From positions 1 to 64,000 of the forward strand of contig JADJRJ010000029.1 in assembly GCA_016712265.1 (NCBI GenBank): a DNA stretch of 64,000 nucleotides. The letters are read 5' to 3'. The stretch's first letter is position 1, and every line of letters begins with the position of its first letter. Source of the stretch: Gemmatimonadota bacterium (GTDB lineage Bacteria > Gemmatimonadota > Gemmatimonadetes > Gemmatimonadales > Gemmatimonadaceae). This document shows, in pieces, positions 24,989 to 35,459 of this stretch. The notes below the pieces were generated by a model that saw nothing but the letters and a program-made list of their open reading frames with translations, ran no database searches and was not told where the DNA came from. The translations under genes and the position numbers were made by a program.

Positions 24989-27055
24989 TCAATCCCCCGC
25001 CATGGCGACGCGTGGCTCGTAGGGCGTTTCGGTCGACCCGATCGGCTTGCGGCCCTGCAGCACGGCGAGCCACTCACGCGCGGACGCGACGAGGATCACG
25101 ACCACCGAGATCATGAAGAAGGCCGCGACGCCGGCGTCCAGCCGGTCGTTGAAGATCACCTTGGACGCGTTCGCCGCGGTGCCGATCGAGGCGGGCAAGG
25201 TTCCGGCGGCCGCCTGTTCGGCGATGAGTCGGGCGTGCGAGAGGAACCCGAGCTTGGGATCTGCCGAGAAGATCTTGAGGTAACCCGCCGTCATCGTCAC
25301 GATGCCCAGCCAGGTGAGCGGCAACAGGGTGAGGAACGAGTATTTCGCCTTCCCCATCTTGATGATGACCGTGGTGCCGACACACAGCGCCACCGTGGCC
25401 AGTAACTGGTTGGCGATCCCGAACAGCGGCCACAGCGAGTTGATGCCGCCTAACGGGTCGACCACGCCCTGGTACAGGAAGTATCCCCACATGGAAACGA
25501 AGATGGCAGACGTGAGGACGATCGCCGGGTACCACTCGGTGCGGCCAAGCGGGGCAGAGAAGTTCTTCAGCAGGTCCTGCAGCATGAAGCGCCCCACGCG
25601 CGTGCCGGCGTCGAGGGTGGTCAGGATGAACAGCGCCTCGAACATGATCGCAAAGTGGTACCACAGCGCGAGCGAGCCGCTCCCCATCCACTGGGAGAAG
25701 AGCGAGGCCATGCCGACGGCGAGGGACGGCGCGCCGCCCGTGCGCGACAGGAGCTTCGTTTCCCCGATGTCGTTGGTCAGCTGCTGGAAAGCGACCGGGT
25801 CCAGGGTGAATCCCCAGTTCTGGATCGCGAGCGCCGCACTTTCCACGGTGGTGCCAATGGCGGCCGGTGGCGCGTTGATCGCGAAGTAGGTGCCAGGGGT
25901 CAGGACACACGCGGCAATCAGGGCCAGCGTCGCGACCAGCGATTCGGTGAGCATGGCACCATACCCGATGAACCGGGCATCGGGCTCACGCTCCAGGATC
26001 TTCGGCGTGGTGCCGGAAGAGATCAGCGAGTGAAAGCCGCTGATCGCACCGCACGCGATCGTGATGAAGCAGAACGGGAAGAGTTTCCCGGCAAACACCG
26101 GCCCGGTGCCGTCCACGAACTGCGTGACCGCCGGCATTTGCAAGTCAGGGACAACGACGACGATCGCAATCGCCAGCGCGAAGACGACGCCGATCTTGAC
26201 GAACGCCGAGAGGTAGTCGCGAGGGGCGAGGAGCAACCAGACCGGGAGCACGCTGGCGGCAAACCCATACACCATGATCCACAGGGCGAGGGCCTGGCGC
26301 GACAGGGTGAAGATCGGCGCCAGGTCGGGATTGCCCGCCACCCACTTGCCGACGTAAAGCGCCACGACGAGGAGGACGAGCCCCATCGCGGTCGCTTCCA
26401 GCACCTTGTGCGGCCGGATCCAGCGCATGTAGCCGCCCATCAGCAGCGCGATGGGGATCGACAGCCCCACCGTCACGACGCCCCACGGGCTCTCGGCGAG
26501 CGCATTCACGACGATCAACGCGAGGACGGCGATCAGCACGACCATGATCCCCAGCACCGCGACGAGGGCGGTCATGCCAGCGGTGGACCCGATCTCCTCC
26601 TTGGCCATCTGTCCGAGCGACTTGCCGTTGCGCCGGATGGAGGCGCAGAGGATGACGCAGTCCTGGACGGCCCCGCCTAACGCGACGCCGATCACGATCC
26701 ACAGCGCCCCGGGAAGAAAGCCGAACTGTGCCGCGAGGGTCGGGCCGACGAGGGGGCCGGGGCCGGCGATCGCCGCAAAGTGGTGCCCGAAAACCACCCA
26801 GCGATTCGTCGGGACGTAGTCGCGCCCGTCATTGAGTCGTTCGGACGGCGTCCGCCGCGTGGCATCGAGGGCGAAGACGTTGGAGGCGATGATCCGGCTG
26901 TAGAACCGGTACGCCACCAGGTAGAAGCAGACCGCGGCCGTGACGAGCCAGGCGGCACTGACCGGTTCGCCACGCCGGAGCGCGAGGACCGCGAAGGACG
27001 CGGTGCCGAGCGCGACGAGGGCGAGCCAGCCGAGGGACTTGAGCAGGCGCTGCAT
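24989..27055 (-). CDS. cstA: CstA/BtsT-family pyruvate or peptide transporter
   Basis: A polytopic carrier of 688 residues, about 16-18 hydrophobic segments. CstA marks are GRDYVPTNRWVVFGHHFAAIAGPGPLVGP near the start, then ALGGAVQDCVILCASIRRNGKSLGQMA, and FHSLISSGTTPK in the middle. Relatives take up pyruvate or peptides during carbon limitation. The ATG at 27055 directly precedes MQRLLKSLGW and a first membrane helix; the longer frame adds no family sequence. It is followed at two bases by ybdD, as expected. It diverges from a lipoprotein gene over about 130 bases. Confidence 0.93.
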   Translation of the reverse strand: MQRLLKSLGWLALVALGTASFAVLALRRGEPVSAAWLVTAAVCFYLVAYRFYSRIIASNVFALDATRRTPSERLNDGRDYVPTNRWVVFGHHFAAIAGPGPLVGPTLAAQFGFLPGALWIVIGVALGGAVQDCVILCASIRRNGKSLGQMAKEEIGSTAGMTALVAVLGIMVVLIAVLALIVVNALAESPWGVVTVGLSIPIALLMGGYMRWIRPHKVLEATAMGLVLLVVALYVGKWVAGNPDLAPIFTLSRQALALWIMVYGFAASVLPVWLLLAPRDYLSAFVKIGVVFALAIAIVVVVPDLQMPAVTQFVDGTGPVFAGKLFPFCFITIACGAISGFHSLISSGTTPKILEREPDARFIGYGAMLTESLVATLALIAACVLTPGTYFAINAPPAAIGTTVESAALAIQNWGFTLDPVAFQQLTNDIGETKLLSRTGGAPSLAVGMASLFSQWMGSGSLALWYHFAIMFEALFILTTLDAGTRVGRFMLQDLLKNFSAPLGRTEWYPAIVLTSAIFVSMWGYFLYQGVVDPLGGINSLWPLFGIANQLLATVALCVGTTVIIKMGKAKYSFLTLLPLTWLGIVTMTAGYLKIFSADPKLGFLSHARLIAEQAAAGTLPASIGTAANASKVIFNDRLDAGVAAFFMISVVVILVASAREWLAVLQGRKPIGSTETPYEPRVAMAGD

Positions 27056-27186
27056 AACGAGGGGCAGGAACGTGGGGAGGGCGCGGCGGAGGGGTCGGGC
27101 CCCGAAGCGGCAGAACTTGGACCCTGGTACCGGTGCGGTCAACCAACGCGGTGCACCCTGTTGGAGGGTGCGGTTACCTTTCCGGC

Positions 27187-27843
27187 GTGCCAATCCCTCG
27201 CGCTTTCCCCGGTTTCCCTCTCGTGCTGGCGAGTGCCCTGCTGGCGTGCGGGGGAGGGGGGCCCGCGCCGTCCAACACCCCCGTCCCCTCCGTTCCCACC
27301 GCAGTGCCGGGCGTGTTGGCGCGGTTCGCGGGGCAGTCCCTGATGGTGCTCCCCGTCACCCTTCATCCGGTGGCGGACACGATGGGGTGGCGCACGTCTG
27401 CCGGGGGTGACGCGAAGCTGCGCACCCTCACGGACTCCCTGCTGGAGCACGGTTTTCGCGAACGGGGTCTCACCACGTGGATCTACGCGGCGCAGGTCGC
27501 GCGAACGGCACGGCGTAATCCGACCTACCTGGTGGATCCGTCCACGCTGCGGCCGGCGCTGGCCGTGCGCGCGGCGATGCGCACCCCGGATCGCAACCTC
27601 TCCGAGCCGCTGGCGTCGCAACTGCGTGCGCTCGCGGGGACAAGCGGGGTGCGGTACACCATGCTTCCCACCGACCTTGAGCTTCGCCTGGATGGGACAC
27701 GCCTGACCGTGGCCGTGGTTGACGTTCGACTCGCCCAGGTCGCCTGGGTGGGGAACGTGGCGGCCGGGCCGCAGGCTTCCTGGAACCCGGGCGTTCTTTC
27801 CGACCTTATCAACCGCGCCGCCGACCTGGTCGTGCCGCGCTAA
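27187..27843 (+). CDS. Lipoprotein of unknown function
   Basis: About 218 residues from the GTG at 27187. The signal sequence ends in the lipobox LLAC followed by four glycines. The mature part starts with a proline/threonine-rich linker, then an alpha/beta domain containing SLMVLPVTLHP, a GGDAKLRTLTDSLLEHGFRERGL helix and VVDVRLAQVAWVGNVAAG. The last pattern, binding-type strands with a small conserved glycine, resembles periplasmic TolB/CsgG-like folds, but this is a loose resemblance. It precedes the dehydrogenase gene by 10 bases and may be cotranscribed with it. Confidence 0.6.
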   Translation: MPIPRAFPGFPLVLASALLACGGGGPAPSNTPVPSVPTAVPGVLARFAGQSLMVLPVTLHPVADTMGWRTSAGGDAKLRTLTDSLLEHGFRERGLTTWIYAAQVARTARRNPTYLVDPSTLRPALAVRAAMRTPDRNLSEPLASQLRALAGTSGVRYTMLPTDLELRLDGTRLTVAVVDVRLAQVAWVGNVAAGPQASWNPGVLSDLINRAADLVVPR

Positions 27844-27853
27844 GGGGACTTCG

Positions 27854-28870
<1,017 letters not shown>

Positions 28871-28919
28871 CGAGGCCAGTGGCGTGCGGTGAGGTGACGG
28901 CGCAGCGAAGTGCGGGTCG

Positions 28920-29606
28920 ATGTTCCGCTCGCTGTTCGCGCGGCTGACGGGGCGCGATCCGGGGCAGCTGGAGCTGTCCTTCGATCGCGCGCAGGGGCTC
29001 GACGCCCGCCTGCGTGCGGCCGGCCTGCGCGGGACCTCGCGGGTGACCCTGACGCGCAATCGGTCGGTCTACGTGAGCTGGAAGGCCGACGTCCTGCGCG
29101 TGCATGAGGCGTTTGTGGATGCGCCGGACGAGGTGATCCAGGCGATCGTTGGCTTCGTGCAGGGGAGGGGACTCACCCGGCGGCTCGCGCGCAAGGTGAT
29201 TCTCGAATACCCGGTGCCTCGCGGCGCCACTCCAGCGCGTCGGCAGGACGCGATCCATCCGGACGACCGGGCGGCGTGTGAACGCCTGACGCGCGAACAT
29301 GCGCGACTCAACGACGAACGCTTTGCCGGTGCATTGAAGCCGCTCAAGGTGCGGGTTTCACGTCGGATGCGGACGCGGCTGGGCCACTATGCGCTGGCCG
29401 CCTCGCATGGGACCGCCGAGATCGTGATCAGCCGTCGGCACCTGCGGCGGCACGGGTGGGACGAGGTGCTGGACACGCTGCTGCACGAGATGGTCCACCA
29501 GTGGCAGGAGGAGAGCGGTCTTCCGGTGGACCATCGGGCCGCCTTTCGCGCCAAGGCCCGGGCCGTCGGGGCCGTCGCCCGTGCCAGGCGGGCGATCGGC
29601 GCGTAG
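28920..29606 (+). CDS. SprT-like zinc-binding protein
   Basis: A 228-residue protein with the zinc-protease motif HEMVHQWQEESG near residue 191. A preceding GTAEIVISRRHL strand is typical of SprT-like domains, and DHRAAFRAKARAVG follows. The N-terminal 120 residues are arginine-rich and unrecognised. SprT-like proteins in eukaryotes remove DNA-protein crosslinks; bacterial roles are largely unknown. The gene lies 49 bases after the dehydrogenase gene. Confidence 0.8.
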   Translation: MFRSLFARLTGRDPGQLELSFDRAQGLDARLRAAGLRGTSRVTLTRNRSVYVSWKADVLRVHEAFVDAPDEVIQAIVGFVQGRGLTRRLARKVILEYPVPRGATPARRQDAIHPDDRAACERLTREHARLNDERFAGALKPLKVRVSRRMRTRLGHYALAASHGTAEIVISRRHLRRHGWDEVLDTLLHEMVHQWQEESGLPVDHRAAFRAKARAVGAVARARRAIGA

Positions 29607-29651
29607 CGGACCCTTTCCGTGGTGCCCCGACACCGCGAAGTTTCGCGCCCT

Positions 29652-32150
29652 ATGCGATTGCTGCGTTTGACGGGGGCCGCGGCCCTGTTGTTCGGGGTGC
29701 TGTGGATCGGCCGACGTGGAGTTGGCCCGCTGCCTCCCCTGGGACCCCTGCTGGATCCGGTGCGTGGTGCGTGGGGGGCGGTCGCGACCGCCGAGCTTCC
29801 CAGGCAGGCGTCGGCGACCATTCCTGGTCTGGGTGGACCGGTCGAGGTGCGGTACGATGCACGCGGAGTGCCGCACATTTTTGCGCCGCGAGAGGAAGAT
29901 GCGATTCGGGCGTTGGGGTATGTGGTGGCCCGTGACCGCCTGTTCCAGCTGGATCTGCAGGCGCGGGCCGGTGCCGGCACCCTGACCGAGTTACTCGGTG
30001 CCCGGGCGCTGCCGCTGGATAGCGTGCCCCGGCACCTGGGGATGGCCCGGGCCGTGGAACGTGCGTGGGCCGCGTTGCCGGCGGACGGCGTCACGCGACG
30101 GTACGCGGAGGCGTATGCCGACGGGGTCAACGCCTACATCGCGACAGTAGACGCGGCCGCGTTGCCGGTGGAATACAAGTTGCTCGGGCGCCAGCCGGTC
30201 CCGTGGGCGCCCCGCAACGTCCTGGCCCTCGCGGCGCGCATGGCGTGGACGTTGAGCTACGGTCCCAACGAGCGGGAGCGCCAACTGGCCGAGGGGTTGG
30301 TCGGACCGGCGGCCGCCGACGCGCTGTTTCCGGTGGTCAGTCCCGTGCAGGAGCCGATCCAGCCCACTGGGCGCGGGATGGCGACGTTCGACACGCTGCC
30401 GATCCCCGGACCTGGGGCCCCCGATTCCCAGGCCGTTGCGCTTGGCCGCCTCCTGCCCCGGTCACCCACCGCGGACGCCGATGGCCACGGTTCGCGGATC
30501 TTTGCCTCGAACAACTGGGCGGTGGCTCCGTCGCGGTCGCGGAGCGGCAAGGCGCTGTTGGCCGGGGATCCCCACCTGGAACTCACGCTGCCGAGTATTT
30601 GGTACGAGGCGCATCTCGTGGTGCCCGGGCAGCTGGACACGTACGGGGTCACCATTCCCGGATCCGCCGGGATGTTGATCGGCTTCACGCGCGACCTGGC
30701 CTGGTCGCTGACGAACACCGGGGCGGATGTGCTCGATTTCTACCGCGAAACGGTGGATGATCACGTGCGCCCGGTGCGTTACCTCGTGGACGAGCAGTGG
30801 CGGGACATCGAATTGCGCGAGGAAGCGTATCGGGATCCCAGCGGGCGTGTCTTCCGGGTGGATACGGTGCGTTTCACGCACCGGGGGCCGATGCGTCCCC
30901 TGGGGTCGGACTGGGTCTCGATGCGATGGACCGCGCTGGAGCCTGGCGATGTGGTGGAGGCCTTTGCCCTCGCCGCGCGGCAGCGCACGGCCGGTGCCTT
31001 TCTCGACAGCTTGGCCACGCGATTCTTCGTGCCGGCACAAAACGCTCTGGTGGCCGACCGATCGGGGAACATCGCCATCCGGTCCACGGGACACTACCCG
31101 ATTCGGCCCGACCATGGCTCCGGCCTGGTCATCCGGGATGGCTCGGCGAGCGGGAGCGACTGGTTGGGCTTCTGGCCCGTGTCCGACTACCCGCAGGCGC
31201 TCAATCCCTCGCAGGGCTTCCTGGCGTCGGCCAACCAGCAGCCGATCGATCCCGCCGTCCAGGGCCGATATCTCGGGCCGGACGCCGGGTACGACGCCTG
31301 GCGTGCGTTGCAGATCAACACCCTGTTGCGAGCCGACAGCTCGGTCACGCTGGACGCGATGCGCCGTTTCCAGACCGATCCTGGCAGCGTACGCGCCGAC
31401 CTGTTTGTCCCGCGGTTCCTGCACGCCGCGCGGGGCCGACGCGCGGCGGGTGCCATGTCCAAGGCCCTGACAGGGGCCGACTCGGTCCTGACGCGGTGGG
31501 ATCGACGATACACGGTGGACAATACCGGCAGTGTGTTGTTTGAGCAGGCGATGCGCGAGGTGGCGCGCCGGACCTGGGATGAGCTGGTACCGGCGGGGGA
31601 CACGTCCCGGGTCGCCACGCCGGGCGGAACCGTGTTGCTGCGCCTGATGTTCGACAGTGCAAGTACCTGGTGGGACGACCGCCAGACGACCGGACGGGTG
31701 GAGCAGCGCGACGACATCCTCGTGGCGTCGCTGGAAGCGGCCTACGACACATTGGTCCGTCGATACGGCCCGCCGGGTGCGGGCCGTTGGGCGTGGGGCG
31801 AACGTGGGGCCGCGAACCTGGAGCATCTGTTGCGCCTCGGTGGATTCTCTCGGCGGGGGCTGGCCGTGCAATCCGGACCAGGCACGTTGAACCCGTCATC
31901 GTCGAGCGGCTTCGGCTCCAGCTGGCGCATGGTCGTGGAGCTGGGGGACCGCGTACGCGCGTTAGGCACCTATCCGGGCGGGCAGAGTGGCAACCCCGCG
32001 AGCGCGCGGTATGACGACCGCGTGCGGTTCTGGCAGCGTGGCGACCTCGAGCTGCTTTATACCCCGCCGGCCCTCGACTCGGTCGCGCCGGCGCAGGTCC
32101 GGGCGGCGCTCACCCTGGCGCCCTCGCCGGGCGCGGGGGGGTCGCGATGA
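29652..32150 (+). CDS. Penicillin acylase-family Ntn hydrolase
   Basis: An 832-residue precursor of the penicillin G/V acylase and acyl-homoserine-lactone acylase family. An N-terminal hydrophobic segment anchors or exports it. VEVRYDARGVPHIFA is typical of the alpha chain. The Ser286 in ASNNWAVAPSRS is the likely autocatalytic cleavage site and nucleophile, and GDPHLELTLPSIWYEAHL follows in the beta chain. The substrate could be a beta-lactam, an acyl-homoserine lactone or another amide. The ATG at 29652 precedes the signal sequence. Its stop overlaps the ATG of the next gene in an ATGA. Confidence 0.9.
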   Translation: MRLLRLTGAAALLFGVLWIGRRGVGPLPPLGPLLDPVRGAWGAVATAELPRQASATIPGLGGPVEVRYDARGVPHIFAPREEDAIRALGYVVARDRLFQLDLQARAGAGTLTELLGARALPLDSVPRHLGMARAVERAWAALPADGVTRRYAEAYADGVNAYIATVDAAALPVEYKLLGRQPVPWAPRNVLALAARMAWTLSYGPNERERQLAEGLVGPAAADALFPVVSPVQEPIQPTGRGMATFDTLPIPGPGAPDSQAVALGRLLPRSPTADADGHGSRIFASNNWAVAPSRSRSGKALLAGDPHLELTLPSIWYEAHLVVPGQLDTYGVTIPGSAGMLIGFTRDLAWSLTNTGADVLDFYRETVDDHVRPVRYLVDEQWRDIELREEAYRDPSGRVFRVDTVRFTHRGPMRPLGSDWVSMRWTALEPGDVVEAFALAARQRTAGAFLDSLATRFFVPAQNALVADRSGNIAIRSTGHYPIRPDHGSGLVIRDGSASGSDWLGFWPVSDYPQALNPSQGFLASANQQPIDPAVQGRYLGPDAGYDAWRALQINTLLRADSSVTLDAMRRFQTDPGSVRADLFVPRFLHAARGRRAAGAMSKALTGADSVLTRWDRRYTVDNTGSVLFEQAMREVARRTWDELVPAGDTSRVATPGGTVLLRLMFDSASTWWDDRQTTGRVEQRDDILVASLEAAYDTLVRRYGPPGAGRWAWGERGAANLEHLLRLGGFSRRGLAVQSGPGTLNPSSSSGFGSSWRMVVELGDRVRALGTYPGGQSGNPASARYDDRVRFWQRGDLELLYTPPALDSVAPAQVRAALTLAPSPGAGGSR

Positions 32151-32506
32151 CCGCGATTCGCTTTGTCATCCTGGTCGTGGGAATGGCGTTAGGCACCGTG
32201 CTGGTGCAGTGGTGGGTGATCCCGGTGATCGCGTGTGTGTACGGCGTGGTGGCGCGCGACACGGCTCGTCCGGCCCTGGTCGCGATGGCGGCCGCGGCGG
32301 TGGCGTGGGGCGGGTACCTCGCCATCCTGGCGTTCGGTGGGGCGCCGATCGGCCGATTTGGGGCCGACCTGGCGAGCGCCATGCAGCTGCCATCCCTGGT
32401 GCCCCTGCTGGCGACCCTGTTCTTTCCGTCGGCGATGGCCGGCCCGGCGGCGTATCTCGGGGCACACCTGACCGCGGGGCCGGATAGGGTCCCGGGCCGT
32501 CGCTGA
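32147..32506 (+). CDS. Small membrane protein of unknown function
   Basis: 119 residues with about four hydrophobic segments: FVILVVGMALGTVLVQWWVIPVIACVYGVV, an alanine-rich helix near 45-62, and PSLVPLLATLFFPSAMAG. It is not recognised. It is translationally coupled to the acylase-like gene by an ATGA overlap, so it may assist that enzyme's export or anchoring. Its Leu16 codon is the rare TTA in the CGTTAGGC context. Confidence 0.6.
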   Translation: MTAIRFVILVVGMALGTVLVQWWVIPVIACVYGVVARDTARPALVAMAAAAVAWGGYLAILAFGGAPIGRFGADLASAMQLPSLVPLLATLFFPSAMAGPAAYLGAHLTAGPDRVPGRR

Positions 32507-32521
32507 CTAGATTCCGCCGCC

Positions 32522-33698
32522 ATGACATCCGACTTCTTCAATATCGATAGCGCCCTCACCGAGGAGGAGCGCGCGGTGCGTGACTCCGTGCGCGCGTGGG
32601 TCAACGACCGCGTCCTCCCGATCATCGGGGCGTGTTACGTGGACGGGCGGTTTCCGAAGGAACTGATTCCGGAGATGGGGGGCCCAGGGCTTTTTGGGGG
32701 CGAACCTTCCCGAAGCGTATGGATGCGCGGGCCTGAACAATGTCGCGTATGGGCTCATCATGCAGGAACTCGAGCGCGGTGACTCTGGCATCCGTTCGTT
32801 TGCCTCCGTGCAGGGCGCGCTCGTGATGTACCCGATCTACGCCTTTGGGAGCGAGGAACAGAAGCAGCGGCTCCTGCCGGCGATGGCCAAGGGCGAGGTG
32901 ATCGGGTGCTTCGGTCTCACCGAGCCGGACTTCGGGTCCAACCCCTCGGGGATGATCACGATGGCCAAGGAGCAGGCGGACGGGAGCTGGATACTGAACG
33001 GCGGCAAGATGTGGATCACCAACGGGTCACAGGCGCACGTGTCGGTGGTGTGGGCCAAGACCAACGGGGATCCTGAGGCGAGCTCGATCCGTGGGTTTGT
33101 GGTACCGACGAACACGCCGGGCTTCACCGCTCGCGACCAGAAGGGCAAGCTGTCGCTGCGGGCGTCGGACACGAGCGAGTTGGTGTTCCAGGACGTGCAT
33201 CTCCCCGCGGATGCCATCCTCCCCAAGTCCGGGGGACTCAAGTCACCGCTGATGTGCCTGACGCAAGCCCGGTACGGGATCTCCTGGGGGGCGATGGGCG
33301 CGGCGATGGCGTGTTACGAGGAGTGCCTGGCGTACGCGAAGAACCGCGTGATGTTTGATCGCCCGATCGGCGGGTTCCAGATCCAGCAGGAGCGGCTCGC
33401 CGACATGCTGACGGAAATCGTAAAGGCGCAGCTGGTGTCGCTGCACCTGGGTCGGCTCAAGGATGCGGGGACATTCACGCCGCAGCAGGTGTCACTGGCG
33501 AAGCGGAACAACGTGAACATTGCGACGAACGTGGCGCGTGAGGCGCGCCGATTGCTCGGCGCGGTCGGGATCCTGGCGGAGTACGGGGCCATGCGCCACA
33601 TGGCGAACCTCGAGAGCGTGTACACCTACGAAGGCACGCACGACGTGCATTCGCTGATTCTCGGGCAGGCCGTGACGGGCCTCAGCGCCTTCAATTGA
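32522..33698 (+). pseudogene. Glutaryl-CoA dehydrogenase-like acyl-CoA dehydrogenase, frameshifted
   Basis: The gene starts with ATG at 32522 (DFFNIDSALTEEERAVRDSVRAW) and then leaves its frame. Dropping one G from the six-G run at 32677-32682 rejoins it to the frame that reads GFLGANLPEAYGCAGLNN and continues to 33698. The combined protein of about 390 residues has EPDFGSNPSGM, GGKMWITNG, and the catalytic-glutamate stretch VYTYEGTHDVHSLILGQAVTG, typical of glutaryl-CoA dehydrogenases. If the extra G is real the enzyme is lost. If it is a sequencing or assembly error the gene is intact. Internal initiation at TTG/GTG codons seems unlikely. Confidence 0.85.
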
Positions 33699-33714
33699 TG
33701 GCGGTGGTCGGGGC

Positions 33715-33729
33715 GGGGGGCCCCCCCCC
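33715..33729. repeat. G6C9 homopolymer tract before the lipid A deacylase gene
   Basis: Six G followed by nine C lie between the acyl-CoA dehydrogenase stop and the lpxR-like ATG, which begins 12 bases after the C run. The two runs can also pair as a hairpin. The tract could alter promoter spacing by slippage or act as a terminator. Confidence 0.6.
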
Positions 33730-33740
33730 GATTTCAAGAT

Positions 33741-34844
33741 ATGACGGCCCCGCGCATTCCCTGTCATCATCCTGTCCCCAACCTCGGCAGGATCACTGCA
33801 CTCCTGCTGGCGAGCGCACTGCTCGCCAGCCCCGGCGCTGCCCAGGTCCCTCGGGATTCCGCGAATGCCGGACCAGTAGCCAACGCGCCTGGCACAACCG
33901 CGCGCCGAAACTCCCCCTGGCTCCCGCGACTCCGGCTCGAGAACGACGCCTACAACTTCTGGATTCACCCCGGGCACCGGTCCGACGAGGAATTCTCCAA
34001 CGGCGTCGTGGCCAGCTTCGAGACCCTTCGCGGGACGTTCTGGGGACGGCGACTCGCGCCAGCTACCCCGGATTGCGGGGCCGATACGTCCTCGACCGGT
34101 CGCTGCCTCACCACAGGTATCGCCATCGGCCAGGAGATGTACACGCCCAACCTCCAGCGCCCTCCCTTCTCATCCCCCAGCTGGCGCGACGAACGCCCCT
34201 ATGCCGGGTGGCTCTGGGCGGGACTCACCGGGCGCTCCGTTTCCCGTCGCTCCCTTCGGCAGCTCGACGCCGTCGTCGGAGTGACCGGCCCTCCGGCACT
34301 TGGGCAACTCTCCCAACAAATCGCGCATACAATCAACGCGAGCTACACGACGCGTGCTCGCGGATGGGAAACACAGGTCGGCTTTCAGCCGGGCCTTCAG
34401 GTGGGCTATTCGCACGCACTCCTCGCGCTCCGAGGTCGGGTGGGGACCAAGGCCTTCCTTGACCTGGTGCCCCAAGCCTCGGCCACTCTCGGCACGGTGC
34501 GCACCGCCGTCGAGTCGGGCGCACGGCTCCGACTCGGTTACAATCTCTCCCACCCGTTTGACCCGCGGCGCTGGGTCGGGCGCACCCCACTCGAATACTG
34601 GGTCAGCGCCGGGGGGCGCGCCGCCTGGGTCGCCCGCGACTTCTCACTCGACGGCAGCATCCTCGGGGATGAGCGTCGCGTGGATCGCGTGCCCGGGGTG
34701 CGGGACTACACCTTCGGTGCCGGCCTGCGCATGCATCGCGTGCTCCTGACCTGGGAAGCGACCACCCGGTCGCGCCAGTACACAACCGGTCCCCTGCATC
34801 ACACCTACTCGACGATGAGTGCGAGCTGGGAGTTCTACCGCTAG
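33741..34844 (+). CDS. LpxR-family lipid A deacylase (outer-membrane beta-barrel)
   Basis: A 367-residue protein. A signal peptide (ITALLLASALLASPGAAQ) is followed by LRLENDAYNFW, equivalent to the N-terminal Asn-Asp active-site region of LpxR, then EEFSNGV, and a DERPYAGWLWAGL block typical of the DUF2219/LpxR family. The remainder is alternating strands ending in an aromatic residue before Arg (WEFYR). LpxR removes the 3'-acyloxyacyl chain from lipid A. Such activity needs lipid A, so the host should be diderm. The G6C9 tract precedes it closely. The stop shares a CTAG palindrome with the convergent YHS gene. Confidence 0.82.
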   Translation: MTAPRIPCHHPVPNLGRITALLLASALLASPGAAQVPRDSANAGPVANAPGTTARRNSPWLPRLRLENDAYNFWIHPGHRSDEEFSNGVVASFETLRGTFWGRRLAPATPDCGADTSSTGRCLTTGIAIGQEMYTPNLQRPPFSSPSWRDERPYAGWLWAGLTGRSVSRRSLRQLDAVVGVTGPPALGQLSQQIAHTINASYTTRARGWETQVGFQPGLQVGYSHALLALRGRVGTKAFLDLVPQASATLGTVRTAVESGARLRLGYNLSHPFDPRRWVGRTPLEYWVSAGGRAAWVARDFSLDGSILGDERRVDRVPGVRDYTFGAGLRMHRVLLTWEATTRSRQYTTGPLHHTYSTMSASWEFYR

Positions 34845-35296
34845 GATCCCACCTTGTCGCGTCGTGGCTTGTCCTTCAAGCCGCCCCACTTGGCCTCGCT
34901 CTTCGTCAGGAACCCCGGGATGTCGGCCAGCCAGCGCTCCTGCACGCGCTTGTCGTAGTTGAGGAAGAGCTTGCCCTCGCGAACCGAGAAGGCCTGAGGG
35001 TCGATCTTGACCTTGTATCCCCCGGCCACCCCGAAGGCGCAGTAGCCGCCATACTGCGGGGCGTACTTCGCGGCCTCCTTCTGGAACGTGTCGCGGTGAG
35101 CAGCGGTCGCGAAACGATACGTCGCCCCCTCGTGGGTCGCGGTAAACCGGGGGTCCCCGACCATGGGATGACCCATCGTGAAATACGCGACGGGGTCGTA
35201 TCCCTTCAGTGCCAGGCCGCTGCTATCCGTGTTGACGGGCTGGGCGGTGGCGGCAACCGGGAGGAACAGCAGGGCGGCAATGAGTCGGCGCAGCAT
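34841..35296 (-). CDS. Exported YHS-domain protein
   Basis: A 151-residue protein with a signal peptide (LIAALLFLPVAATAQ). A YHS domain follows: ALKGYDPVAYFTMGHPMVG, then FTATHEGATYRFATAAHRDTFQKEAAKYAPQYGGYCAFGVAGG. YHS domains are metal-binding or cofactor-binding modules in copper and other pathways. The role here is unknown. The start is ATG at 35296. The last four bases overlap with the lpxR-like gene on the other strand (CTAG). Confidence 0.85.
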   Translation of the reverse strand: MLRRLIAALLFLPVAATAQPVNTDSSGLALKGYDPVAYFTMGHPMVGDPRFTATHEGATYRFATAAHRDTFQKEAAKYAPQYGGYCAFGVAGGYKVKIDPQAFSVREGKLFLNYDKRVQERWLADIPGFLTKSEAKWGGLKDKPRRDKVGS

Positions 35297-35459
35297 GTCA
35301 GGGTATCGGTAAGGCGTGCGCCCCCACCAAGCCCGGTCGCGGCGGATTCGTTCCCGGCGTTAACGGGTGCACCTAGGGTGCCGTCCAAGACGTGTGTCGC
35401 GAAGGCATCCCCCCGCCCACCCGACCAGCCCCACTGGTCACAGCCCATATCGAACACCC

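Noticed and set aside
27056..27186. Riboswitch or leader before cstA or the lipoprotein gene
   Set aside because: The 131-base divergent gap shows no conserved aptamer core or clear terminator/anti-terminator pair.
30462..31871. 469-residue antisense frame inside the acylase-like gene
   Set aside because: A long shadow frame caused by high GC content; the sense strand has a continuous, motif-bearing gene.
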